A DNA stretch of 64,000 bases from Microglena sp. YARC (taxonomy: Eukaryota; Chlorophyta; Chlorophyceae; Chlamydomonadales; Chlamydomonadaceae): the NCBI GenBank assembly GCA_022414725.1, contig CM039464.1:7093113-7157112 (forward strand), written 5' to 3'. Within the stretch, counting starts at the first letter, position 1. Each line of letters begins with the position of its first letter. Shown one piece after another: positions 51,344 to 60,933 of this stretch. Made by a program: the position numbers and the translations under genes. The notes under the pieces are model-generated. The model ran no database searches. It worked only from the letters and a program-made list of their open reading frames with translations, and was not told the DNA's origin.

Positions 51344-53964
51344 AGTATAACTTTGACATGTTCCAGTCTTCAAGGAGTTTGCAGGTAGGTTTGGGTGGGG
51401 TTGGGTTGGGTGGGTTGGGGTGACCATGTACTTCAGTGTAATGATGTGTTTGTGTTCCACGACTTTGAGTATAACGTTGACATGTTCCAGTCTACGAGGA
51501 GTTTGCAGCTAGGGTTGGGTTGGGTTGGGTTGGGTGGGTTGGGGTGACCATGTACTTCAGTGTAATGATGTGTTTGTGTTCAACGACTTTGAGTATAACG
51601 TTGACATGTTCCTGTCTACGAGGAGTTTGCTGGTAGGTTTGGGTTGGGTTGGGTGGGTTGGGGTGACCATGTACTTCAGTGTAATGATGTGTTTGTGTTC
51701 CACGACTTAGAGTATAGCTTTGACATATTCCAGGCGCTCAGGAGTATGCAGGTAGGGTTGAGTGTGTTGGGTTGGGTGGGGTGGGGTGGGGTGACCATGT
51801 ACTTCAGTGTAATGATGTGTTTGTGTTCCATGACTTAGAGTATAGCTTTGACATGTTCCAGGCGCTCAGGAGTATGCAGGTAGGGTTGGGTGGGTTGGGT
51901 TGGGTGGGGTGGGGTGGGGTGACCATGTACTTCAGTGTAATGATGTGTTTGTGTTCCACGACTTCGAGTATAGCTTTGACATGTTCCAGGCGCTCAGGAG
52001 TATGCAGGTAGGGTTGGGTTGGGTTGGGTGGGTTGGGGTGACCATGTACTTCAGTGTAATGATGTGTTTGTGTTCCACGACTTTGAGTATAGCTTTGACA
52101 TATTCCAGGCGCTCAGGAGTATGCAGGTAGGGTTGGGTGGGTTGGGTTGGGTTGGGTGGGTTGGGGTGACCATGTACTTCAGTGTAATGATGTGTTTGTG
52201 TTCCATGACTTTGAGTATAGCTTTGACATGTTCCAGGCGCTCAGGAGTATGCAGGTAGGGTTGGGTGGGGTGGGTTGGGTTGGGTGGGTTGGGGTGACCA
52301 TGTACTTCAGTGTAATGATGTGTTTGTGTTCCACGACTTTGAGTATAGCTTTGACATATTCCAGGCGCTCAGGAGTATGCAGGTAGGTTGGGTTGGGGTG
52401 GGTTGGGTTGGGTGGGTTGGGGTGACCATGTACTTCAGTGTAATGATGTGTTTGTGTTCCATGACTTTGAGTATAGCTTTGACATGTTCCAGGCGCTCAG
52501 GAGTATGCAGGTAGGGTTGGGTTGGGTTGGGTGGGTTGGGGTGACCATGTACTTCAGTGTAATGATGTGTTTTGTGTTCCACGACTTCGAGTATAGCTTT
52601 GACATGTTCCAGGCGCTCAGGAGTATGCAGGTAGGGTTGGGTTGGGTTGGGTTGGGTGGGTTGGGGTGACCATGTACTTCAGTGTAATGATGTGTTTGTG
52701 TTCCACGACTTAGAGTATAGCTTTGACATATTCCAGGCGCTCAGGAGTATGCAGGTAGGGTTGGGTGGGTGGGTTGGGTTGGGTGGGTTGGGGTGACCAT
52801 GTACTTCAGTGTAATGATGTGTTTGTGTTCCATGACTTTGAGTATAGCTTTGACATGTTCCAGGCGCTCAGGAGTATGCAGGTAGGGTGGGTTGGGTTGG
52901 GTTGGGTGGGTTGGGGTGACCATGTACTTCAGTGTAATGATGTGTTTGTGTTCCACGACTTTGAGTATAGCTTTGACATATTCAGGCGCTCAGGAGTATG
53001 CAGGTAGGGTTGGGGTGGGTTGGGGTTGGGTGGGTTGGGGTGACCATGTACTTCAGTGTAATGATGTGTTTGTGTTCCATGACTTTGAGTATAGCTTTGA
53101 CATGTTCCAGGCGCTCAGGAGTATGCAGGTAGGGTTGGGTGGGTTGGGTGGGGTGGGGTGGGGTGACCATGTACTTCAGTGTAATGATGTGTTTGTGTTC
53201 CACGACTTCGAGTATAGCTTTGACATGTTCCAGGCGCTCAGGAGTATGCAGGTAGGGTTGGGTTGGGTTGGGTGGGTTGGGGTGACCATGTACTTCAGTG
53301 TAATGATGTGTTTGTGTTCCACGACTTTGAGTATAGCTTTGACATATTCCAGGCGCTCAGGAGTATGCAGGTAGGGTTGCGGTGGGGTGGGGTGGGTTGG
53401 GTGGGTTGGGGTGACCATGTACTTCAGTGTAATGATGTGTTTGTGTTATACGACTTCGAGTATAACTTCGACATGTTCCAGGCGCTCAGGAGTATGCAGG
53501 TAGGGTTGGGTGGGGTGGATTAGGGTGACCATGTACTTCAGTGTAATGATGTATTTGTGTTATACGACTTTGAGTATAGCTTTGACATGTTCCAGGCGCT
53601 CAGGAGTATGAAGGTAGGGTGGGGTGGGGTGGGGTAGGGTGACCATGTACTTGTCTGTAATCCTGTATTTGTGTTATACGACTTTTGGTATAACTTCGAC
53701 ATGTTCCAGGCTCTCAGGAGTATGCAGGTAGGGTTGGGTGGGGTGGGGTAGGGTGACCATGTACTTGCGTGCTTGAAATTCAACAGCTTGCTGTTATACC
53801 CTGACTTTGAGTATAACTTCGACATGTTCCAGGCGCTGAGGAGTATGCAGGTAGGTTGGTGTGACCATGTACTTCAGTGTAAGAATGTACTTGTGTGTAA
53901 TGATGTACTTCAGTGACCTCAAATCCCCAGACGTGGCACAACCCCATAAACAGAGCCTACCAAC

Positions 53965-54040
53965 CAGGGTACTTCCATTGACCAAATTGGCCAGCGCTTT
54001 AGCGCACTTGAAAACAAAAAAACTGCTTGGAAGTACCCTG
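53965..54040. mobile_element. MITE family 1, 76-bp deletion derivative
   Basis: CAGGGTACTTCC...GGAAGTACCCTG with TTGGCCAGCGCTTTAGCGC inside. Flanks CTACCAAC and CTCCCAAC match at seven of eight bases. Lies at the donor/acceptor array boundary of uL5 intron 3. Confidence 0.8.
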
Positions 54041-55657
54041 CTCCCAACTTAGCGGTAAAGGCTTGGAACGTAATGTCTGGAACAACCCAGCTGCCCAACC
54101 AACATGTGTGCATCTAAGTCGCATGGTACAACCCAGACATGGCACAAGCCCATAAACAGACCCTGCCAACTTAGCGGTAAAGGCTTGGACCGTAATGTCT
54201 TGAACAAGCCTGCTACCCCACCTTCATGTGTGCATCTAAGTTGCATGGCACAAGCCCATAAACAGACCCTGCCAACTTAGCGGTAAAGGCTTGGACCGTA
54301 ATGTCTTGAACAAGCCTGCCACCCCACCTTCATGTGTGCATCTAAGTTGCATGGCACAAGCCCATAAACAGACCCAGCCAACTTTGCGGTAAAGGCTTAG
54401 AACGTAATGTCTTGAACAAGCCTGCTACCCAATTAACCTTCATGTCTAGGGAACGGCTAATCATATGATGCTGACCAAAGACGAGTATGATGTCATACAA
54501 AAATCATATGATTGAATATCATATGATATGATGCACCGGGCCAAAGTTACCTAGTCAGACCGCCGGCATCATAAGATACCATATGATGACATGATATCAT
54601 ATTGCCGACCCCTATTCATGTCCATCTACATTTCGAGTGCCACATCTCCAGGCATGACACAACCCAGGCATGCCACAACCCCATTAATCAACCCTACCAA
54701 CTCAGCATCGAAGGCTTTGAACGTAATGTCTTGAACAAACTTGCTATCCAACCCCAACCCCAATCTTGCTACCAGTCCCCAACCCAACAACCTTGCTACC
54801 CAACCAGCATGTGTGCATCAATGTTGCGGATGCCACCTCCCATCACATGGCAGAACCCATACATGGCACAACCCCATAAACGCACACTACCAACTCAGCG
54901 GTGAAGGCTTGGAATGCGGTGAAGGAACAACCCTGCTACCCAACCCCAACCTTTATGTGTGCATCTCCATTGCAGGTGCCACATCCCTCGCATGGCACAA
55001 CCCATACATGGCACAACCCCAGAAAGGCACTCTACCAACTCAGCAATAAAGGCTTGGAGTGTTATGTCTTGAACCACCCTGCTATCCAACCCCAACCCAA
55101 TAACCTTGCTACCCAACCTGTAGGTCTGCATCTACATTGCAGTTGCCACATCCCCTCGCATGGCACGACTCAGACATGGCACAAAGCAATAAACGGCCCC
55201 TCCCAATTCTGCATTGTAGGCTTTGAGCGTTAGGTCTTGAACAGCCTTGCTACCCAACCTGCAGGTTTGCATCAATGTTGCGGATGCCACCTCACCAGAC
55301 ATGACACAACCCCATAAATGGCCTGACCAACCAACCAATCCACCAACCAACCAACCAACCTCCACAACAACTTAACCTGCAGGTTTGCATCAATGTTGCG
55401 GATGCCACCTCCCCAGACATGGCACAACCCCATAAACGGAGCCTACCAACCAACCAATCCACCAGTGAACCAACCAACCAACCAACCAACCTCCTAAACA
55501 ACTTAACCTGCAGGTTTGCATCAATGTTGCGGATGCCACCTCACCAGACATGACACAACCCCATAAATGGAGCCTACCAAGTCTGCATTTGAGACTTTGA
55601 GCTTTTGTGTGTGTGTGTGTGTGTGTATGTGTGTACACTACCATTTGAGACTTTGAG

Positions 55658-55703
<46 letters not shown>

Positions 55704-55723
55704 CTAACATTTGAGACTTAAAG

Positions 55724-55754
<31 letters not shown>

Positions 55755-56641
55755 ACACTACCATTTGAGACTTCGAGCTTTTGTCTTGAACAGCTGTGCT
55801 ATCCAACTCCATCCCAACAACCTTGCTACCCAACCTGCAGGTGTGCATCAATTTTGCGGATGCCACCTCACCAGACATGACACAACCCCATAAATGGCCT
55901 GACCAACCAACCAATCCACCAGTCAACCAACCAACCAACCAACCAACCAACCAACCAACCAACCAACCTCCACAACAACTTAACCTGCAGGTTTGCATCA
56001 ATGTTGCGGATGCCACCTCCCCAGACATGACACAACCCCATAAACGGAGCCTACCAACCAACCAATCCACCAGTCAACCAACCAACCAACCAACCAACCA
56101 ACCTCCACAACAACTTAACCTGCAGGTTTGCATCAATGTTGCGGATGCCACCTCCCCAGACATGGCACAACCCCATAAACGGAGCCTACCAACCAACCAA
56201 TCCACCAGTCAACCAACCAACCAACTAACCAACCTCCACAACAACTTAACCTGCAGGTTTGCATCAATGTTGCGGATGCCACCTCCCCAGACATGGCACA
56301 ACCCCATAAACGGAGCCTACCAACCAACCAATCCACCAGTCAACCAACCAACCAACCAACTAACCAACCTCCACAACAACTTAACCTGCAGGTTTGCATC
56401 AATGTTGCGGATGCCACCTCCCCAGACATGGCACAACCCCATAAACGGAGCCTACCAACCAACCAATCCACCAGTCAACCAACCAACCAACCAACCAACC
56501 TCCACAACAACTTAACCTGCAGGTTTGCATCAATGTTGCGGATGCCACCTCACCAGACATGACACAACCCCATAAACGGAGCCTACCAACCAACCAATCC
56601 ACCAACCAACCAACCAACCTCCACAACAACTGAACCTGCAG
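54041..56641 (+). repeat. Acceptor-side junction array: about 16 copies of intron end plus last-exon start
   Basis: Units of about 120-150 bp: (CCAA)n, CCTCCACAACAACTTAACC, TGCAG|GTTTGCATCAATG, TTGCGGATGCCACCTCCCC, AGACATGGCACAACCCCATA, AACGGAGCCTACCAACC. Copies nearest the true exon (55,260-56,600) are cleanest; those at 54,050-54,440 are decayed (CATGTGTGCATCTAAGTTGC). Includes (GT)n blocks at 55,600-55,760. C/A-rich on the coding strand. Confidence 0.95.
54447..54614. mobile_element. MITE family 3, intact copy
   Basis: 168 bp, TAGGGAACGGCTAAT...ATTGCCGACCCCTA, exact 8-bp duplication TTCATGTC (54,439-54,446; 54,615-54,622). CTAGTCAGACCGCCGGCATC (about 54,551) is the unoccupied form of the copia insertion site at 17,532/24,464. 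Confidence 0.9.
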
Positions 56642-56821
56642 GTTTGCATCAATGTTGCGGATGCCACCTCCCCAGAAATGGCACGTATGCTGCTCCAGGG
56701 AATGGCCATCCCAGTGATGGATAGCAATCCTGATGAAGACGCTGCTGCAGACGCCGCTGCTGCCGCGGCTGCTGCACATGAGTTGAGGACCCAGTCCAAT
56801 AAGGAGAAGAAGGGGAAGTAG
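56642..56821 (+). CDS. uL5m: Ribosomal protein uL5, last exon and C-terminus
   Basis: 59 codons plus TAG (56,819-56,821), phase 0 in: VCINVADATSPEMARMLLQG, MAIPVMDSNPDED, an alanine run, then HELRTQSNKEKKGK. The start matches the uL5 end (TTAKTDEEAR.LL...GMPF). Beyond MAIPV is a lineage-specific extension of about 35 residues with a (DA/AA) run and a basic tail. Acceptor CTGCAG|GTTTGC. Exon lengths (228, 261, 180) and phases make one frame of 222 codons from 45,235. Confidence 0.8.
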   Translation, partial: VCINVADATSPEMARMLLQGMAIPVMDSNPDEDAAADAAAAAAAAHELRTQSNKEKKGK

Positions 56822-57065
56822 TGACCATGAGGTAGCTGCTGTTGTTTCTCCTGATGAAGACGCTGCTGCAGACGCCGCGGCTGCTGCACATGAGTTGAGG
56901 ACCCAGTCCAATAAGGAGAAGAAGGGGAAGTAGTGACCATGAGGTAGCTGCTGTTGTTTCTCCTGATGTTGATGTTGCTGCTGCTTCTGCTGCTTCTGCT
57001 GCTGCCACTGCTGCTGCACATGCGTTGAGAACCCAGTCCAATAAGGAGAAGAAGAAGGGAAAGTA
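56822..57065 (+). repeat. Two further copies of the uL5 coding end and stop/3'UTR junction
   Basis: TGACCATGAGGTAGCTGCTG, TTGTTTCTCCTGATG, GCTGCTGCACATGAGTTGAG, CAATAAGGAGAAGAAGGGGA plus AGTAG repeats after the stop at about 105-120 bp spacing (stops near 56,934 and 57,066). The last copy has expanded (TGC)n. So the array principle extends to the gene's 3' end. Confidence 0.85.
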
Positions 57066-57107
57066 GGAATCAAGAGGTTGCTGCTGCTTTTTCTTCTGCT
57101 GTATGTA

Positions 57108-57235
57108 TCTATTTGTGCAATCCAGGGGTAGCCAAATATGCTTAAGGGACTTGCCCAACCTTGAAAACAGGACAGGCAGTTTAAGAAACAAGCACTGGTG
57201 AACTGAACCCCAACAAACTGTAAACAACGGGGCCG
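57108..57235 (-). repeat. Dispersed repeat P, inverted copy
   Basis: Minus: CCCGTTGTTTACAGTTTG, TTGGGGTTCAGTTCACCAG, AAGGTTGGGCAAGTCCC, ATATTTGGCTACCCCTGG, ending in a (GATACATAC) tail. Confidence 0.75.
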
Positions 57236-57246
57236 TGAGTTGTGGT

Positions 57247-57686
57247 TAGGATACTTCAGGAGGACCTTCAGCTCTGCTGCCTGAGACGCAACCAACCGGA
57301 TTATATACCGGCTACTGAGTTGCTCAGAGAAGCCAGTGTGTAGTCACTGACTGGCTCTGCACAGTGCACGTGTCCATGTGCACCACCGTGCAGTACTACT
57401 GTACTGCCACCGGCTAGTATATCAAGCTCGCTCCTGTGGCATCTCGTTATCAATCACTTCCTGTAAAGACATCAGTAGCTACTATCTCTCCGTGTCTGCA
57501 GTCTCACACTCTTCAAGATACCAAAGTCTTAGCTGCTTAGCACTACAAGCGCTAGTGGGGCTAATTAGCGCTAAACTAAATCCAGGGTTTTTAGCGCTAA
57601 CTAGAGGTGAAGAGAAGTAGCCTTATGTAGCCCGTCGAGCATACCCTATGTTGCGTCTGCGATAGGACGCAGCGTGAACAACCCTG
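57247..57686. mobile_element. MITE family 2, long copy (probable)
   Basis: Starts TAGGATACTTCAGGAGG, then CTGAGACGCAACCAAC; ends GTTGCGTCTGCGATAGGACG, CAGCGTGAACAACCCTG. Flanks GTTGTGGT/ATTGTGAT agree at six of eight bases. About 440 bp, the same size class as 59,687-60,129; the interior differs. Confidence 0.55.
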
Positions 57687-58291
57687 ATTGTGATATGCAG
57701 ACAATTTAACTTCATGCTTGTCAGCGATAGCTGTCTGTTGTCTCACTGTCTATTTTCTGTTTGCTATACCGGGATTACCGGCTGGTTACACCATCCGGCT
57801 ATTCCCTAAACCTAGCCACCATTATGTTGGCTGCGCTCTTGTCTTGAGGTAACGGCCCCTTCTCGAGGTAACGGCCCCTTCTCTTGTTACGTCCTTCGTA
57901 TACATTCCCTTTGATACGTGCCCCAATGTTCGTTGACAATGCTTCTTGCCTTTTCTTGTCACATTTATTTTTAAATGTAACAAATGAGACGAAGTATGTG
58001 AACCCAAATCTGCGTCTCGTGTTGTTAGACTAGTGCTAACTAGACTATAAGCTTTGAGTGCTCAACGTGACTTGACTCGTCAAACTTAAGTGTAAATGTA
58101 TTGTTATTTTTTAGCAGTTTCTCGAAAAAAGTAACTTTCGAGGCGTGAAAGAAATTCCCGGAATATGTGGACGATCAGATAGTTTCGCGTGATTACAAAT
58201 TATGTTGTTGTTGTTGCTGCTGCTGTTGTAGCTAATTTAATTACATGGCCTACCGGGCCGTGTCATATGCGATTTGTTGTGGGTCCTTCGG
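57687..58291. other. Intergenic; nothing recognised
   Basis: Contains TCTTGAGGTAACGGCCCCTT repeated once at 57,841/57,864 and (TTG)n/(CTG)n at 58,200-58,232. No exon recognised. Confidence 0.4.
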
Positions 58292-58392
58292 TGACTATAG
58301 CTAGCTCCGGCTTACGCTATGGTGTCCTTAACTTCACGTTCTGTGAGTAACTGTATACACGGATGTAACAATTTCAATTTCAATTTCAATTT
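58292..58392 (+). repeat. Dispersed repeat S2 with (AATTTC)n tail, copy 1
   Basis: GGTGACTATAGCTAGCTCCG, GCTTACGCTATGGTGTCCTT, AACTTCACG, then GGATGTAACAATTTCAATTT. Copy 2 at 60,211-60,312. A hexamer tail suggests the 3' end of a non-LTR or SINE element; inference. Confidence 0.7.
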
Positions 58393-58475
58393 GTTGTGGG
58401 TTCTGTTCAACAGTGCTTTGTTTTTTAAAAACAGCCGATCCTGCTGGGCAAGTAATGATGAAGCCTGGTGGGGCG

Positions 58476-58660
58476 CAGGGTACTACAAATTTGTTTTTTT
58501 GCGCACACTTTTTGAGCCCCACTGCGCGTTTCGCGCAGTTTTTTCAACCCCCCTGTGGGCGCAGCGCGCAGTTCTTGCGTTTTTTGCACTGTAAAGCGCT
58601 GACCAATTTGACGTTTGTGCGCTTTAAGCGCTAACCAATTTGACAAAATGTAGTACCCTG
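58476..58660 (-). mobile_element. MITE family 1, full copy
   Basis: 185 bp, CAGGGTACTACAAAT...ATGTAGTACCCTG, exact 8-bp duplication GTGGGGCG (58,468-58,475; 58,661-58,668). Confidence 0.95.
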
Positions 58661-58769
58661 GTGGGGCGTGGGACTAAGGTAGGGAGCTCTGTCTTACGGC
58701 GGTAGGGAACTGGCTGCTACTTCTGGACAGTGCTACCAAGGCGTTTTTAAAGTTGTGAAAGGACAGCGA

Positions 58770-58875
58770 CTGCGACCACTAATGCGCACTTGTAGGGATT
58801 TGACCCCGGCCCCTCTGATTTCAACGAGCTCCACGATTGAGCCATTCGTCGAAACGGGATTCTTGCTAGGCAAGT
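58770..58875 (-). mobile_element. tRNA-derived SINE S3, copy 1
   Basis: Minus: GAATGGCTCAATCGTGGAGC (D-arm/A-box) ... GGGGTCAAATCCC (B-box), then TACAAGTGCGCATTAGTGG. Shares about 100 bp with 60,635-60,730. It lacks a foldable anticodon arm, so it is not a functional tRNA gene. Confidence 0.7.
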
Positions 58876-58919
58876 CCCTCCAGGCTTGTGCATATTTCAA
58901 TATTTGGCTACCCTTGGAT

Positions 58920-59059
58920 CAGGGTTGTTTAGGACGCTGCGTCGTGCGTCGCTATGGGTCGGCTATGGGTCTGTTGAGGGTCGTTGCTTCTCAGGACGCA
59001 GGCTGTAAAATTTGGTGCGTCTCGGGACGCAGAGGTGGGGGTCCTCCTGAACAACCCTG
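58920..59059. mobile_element. MITE family 2, short copy
   Basis: 140 bp, CAGGGTTGTTTAGGACG...GTCCTCCTGAACAACCCTG, flanks CCTTGGAT/CCTTGGAC (seven of eight). Interior GGACGCTGCGTCGTGCGTCG and GTGCGTCTCGGGACGCAG. Confidence 0.85.
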
Positions 59060-59214
59060 CCTTGGACTGTACAAATACATACAAGTGATTTGTTCGCGTT
59101 TACATTGTCTGGTAATAATATTTTTACTACGGAAGACAGCGAGCAGCCAAATTGCTGGCTGGAGTTATGTAACCAAGTTCAAGTTCAAGCATTTACCGTG
59201 CATACTGGAGATGG

Positions 59215-59345
59215 GGGTCAGTTTATAAATGCCTTTTCTTTTTAGCTCTTCCTGTCACGGTTGGGAAAGCTTTAAATGCCTTTAGCCTATTGGGCCTACT
59301 TCTGGACTGTAACACATGCATACATCTATACATGCATATATATAG
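59215..59345 (+). repeat. Dispersed repeat P, copy
   Basis: GTCAGTTTATAAATGCC, CTTCCTGTCACGGTTGGG, TTTAGCCTATTGGGCCTAC, TCTGGACTGTAACA, (CATA)n tail. Confidence 0.75.
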
Positions 59346-59422
59346 AGGTATGGGAAACACACCACACTGAGTGTTTGGGTTATTTTTTGTGTGTGCCTAA
59401 ACTTGAAGTTCCGTATTGGGGG

Positions 59423-59608
59423 CAGGGTACTTCAGGAGGACCCCCCAGCTCTGTTGCCTGAGACGCAACCAATTGTATGGCCTGCGTCCTGCGACGAAAC
59501 GGGCCCTCCCTTCTGCTCAACGGACCCTCCCCCCGTTGTGTCATGCGACGCAACGGACACTTCTATGTTGCGTCTGCGACGAAGGACACAGCGTCCTGAA
59601 CAGACCTG
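59423..59608. mobile_element. MITE family 2, copy
   Basis: 186 bp, CAGGGTACTTCAGGAGG...GCGTCCTGAACAGACCTG, with GACGCAACC/GTTGCGTCTGCGACG repeats inside. No 8-bp duplication is recognisable at its flanks. Confidence 0.7.
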
Positions 59609-59686
59609 GGCGGGTTTATCCGATGGCCCAGTCTATGGCAGTATGGCGCACTCCCGATAACAGAATCTAGACACACGGGTGTTGGC

Positions 59687-60129
59687 CAGGGTAATCCAGG
59701 AGGTCCCCCAGCTCTGCGTCCTGGGACGCAAGCAACTGTATAGCCTCCCCCCTGAGACGCAACCAATATCATAGCCTGTGTCCCGGTACACAACCCACCC
59801 GCAACCGACCCATAGGCCGACCCACAACCGACCCATGGGCCGATCCGCAACCGGCCCATAAGCCGATCCAAAGGGGGTCTGGGATGCAACCAACCCACTA
59901 AACATGCGGCTGCAACGCAACAAACCTTCCCACGTTATTTCTTAGGACCGCAACCCACCCGCAACCGACCCAAAGGCCAACCCGCAATAAGGGGTCTGCG
60001 GTGCAACTAACACACAAAACACGCGGCTGCAACGCAATAACCCTCCTCACGTTGTGCCTTAGGTCGTAATGGACCCTTGGACGTTGCGTCTGCACTGCAC
60101 TGCACGACGCAGCGTCCTGAATGACCCTG
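59687..60129. mobile_element. MITE family 2, long copy
   Basis: 443 bp, CAGGGTAATCCAGGAGG...CGTCCTGAATGACCCTG, flanks GTGTTGGC/GTGTGGGC (seven of eight). The interior has tandem CAACCCACCCGCAACCGACC units and GCGGCTGCAACGCAA. Confidence 0.8.
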
Positions 60130-60210
60130 GTGTGGGCGTGTAACCCCCTTTTAATTTGTCTGAAGAATACAACTTGTTACATGGTTATATTACATCATCT
60201 TGATACCACG

Positions 60211-60312
60211 GTGACTATAGCTAGCTCCGGCTTACGCTATGGTGTCCTTAACTTCACGTCCTGTGTGTAAAGGTATTACACGGATGTAACAATTTCAATT
60301 TCAATTTCAATT
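60211..60312 (+). repeat. Dispersed repeat S2, copy 2
   Basis: About 93% like 58,292-58,392, with the same (AATTTC)n end. Confidence 0.75.
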
Positions 60313-60329
60313 ATCTCGATACCACTGAT

Positions 60330-60590
60330 TGCATAAGCCTCTATCTAGCCTTAATTAGCATTAAATCTATAGGCAATCTAGCCTCTATCCAAGCCTTAAT
60401 TTAGCCTCTATCTAAGCCTTAAATCTATAGGCAATCTAGCCTCTATCTAAGCCTCAATTTAGCCACTACCTAAGCCTTAAATCTATAGGCAATCTAGCCT
60501 CTATGTAGCCTTAATTTGTCTGGAGAATACAACTTGTTACATGTTTCTATTACATTATCTCGATACCACTGATTGCATAAGCCATATAGT
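60330..60590. repeat. About 60-bp tandem repeat AAATCTATAGGCAATCTAGCC
   Basis: Three to four units: CTTAAATCTATAGGCAATC, TAGCCTCTATCTAAGCC, TTAATTTAGCC (60,363-60,510). The flanking phrase GAGAATACAACTTGTTACAT, TATCTCGATACCAC appears at both 60,166/60,305 and 60,522. Confidence 0.7.
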
Positions 60591-60634
60591 TGACACAAGA
60601 CAAGCACAAAATGTGCCATGGCAGTTAACAGCGC

Positions 60635-60730
60635 CAGCGACACTAAATCGCACCTTTAGGGATTCGAACCCCACACCTTCTTGTTTCGACGAGCTCTACC
60701 ATTGAGCCATTCTCCAAAACGGGATTCCCA
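60635..60730 (-). mobile_element. tRNA-derived SINE S3, copy 2
   Basis: Minus: GAATGGCTCAATGGTAGAGC and GGGGTTCGAATCCC, a good A-box/B-box pair; the D-arm and T-arm fold but the anticodon arm does not. Flanked at 60,596 and 60,731 by AAGACAAGCACAAAATGTG, a 19-bp direct repeat that is a probable target duplication. Confidence 0.85.
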
Positions 60731-60933
60731 AGACAAGCACAAAATGTGTGGGATTTCCACTCCTGTCCAATCCCGACCGTCCCATCCCATCCCATCCGGG
60801 GGGTGAAGACAAAATCCGGCTTCGTCCCTATGACCCCCCCCCCCCTCCACACACACACACCCACACCCACCCACCCACCCACATCCCCACACACCAACAG
60901 CCACACACACGCCCCCCTTCCCTTCCACTATTA

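Larger units (their letters stand above)
49285..53940 (+). repeat. Donor-side junction array: about 29 copies of uL5 exon end plus 5' splice site
   Basis: Units average about 128 bp (regular from 51,400 to 53,500): GTGTTCCACGACTTTGAGTA, TAGCTTTGACATGTTCCAGG, CGCTCAGGAGTATGCAG|GTAGGG, then (TTGGG)n/(GGGGT)n, ACCATGTACTTCAGTGTAATG. The first few copies retain more exon (LKVNSLLLYPDFEYN). Each has an apparently functional GTAGG donor, and TTCCAG|...GCAG|GT brackets a potential 18-nt microexon. G/T-rich on the coding strand. Confidence 0.95.

Noticed and set aside
51525..53523. Series of about 79-codon frames (MGWVGWGDHVLQCNDVFVFHD type)
   Set aside because: They are the uL5 donor-side array read through intron sequence; each begins in the G/T tract and not at a gene start.
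55390..57295. Minus-strand frames of 226-298 codons in the 55-57 kb region
   Set aside because: Antisense of the acceptor-side array and the uL5 last exon; the plus strand has the phase-consistent homologous protein.
60635..60730. Functional tRNA gene on minus
   Set aside because: D-arm and T-arm are fine, but no anticodon stem forms and it is flanked by a direct repeat, so it is a SINE head.
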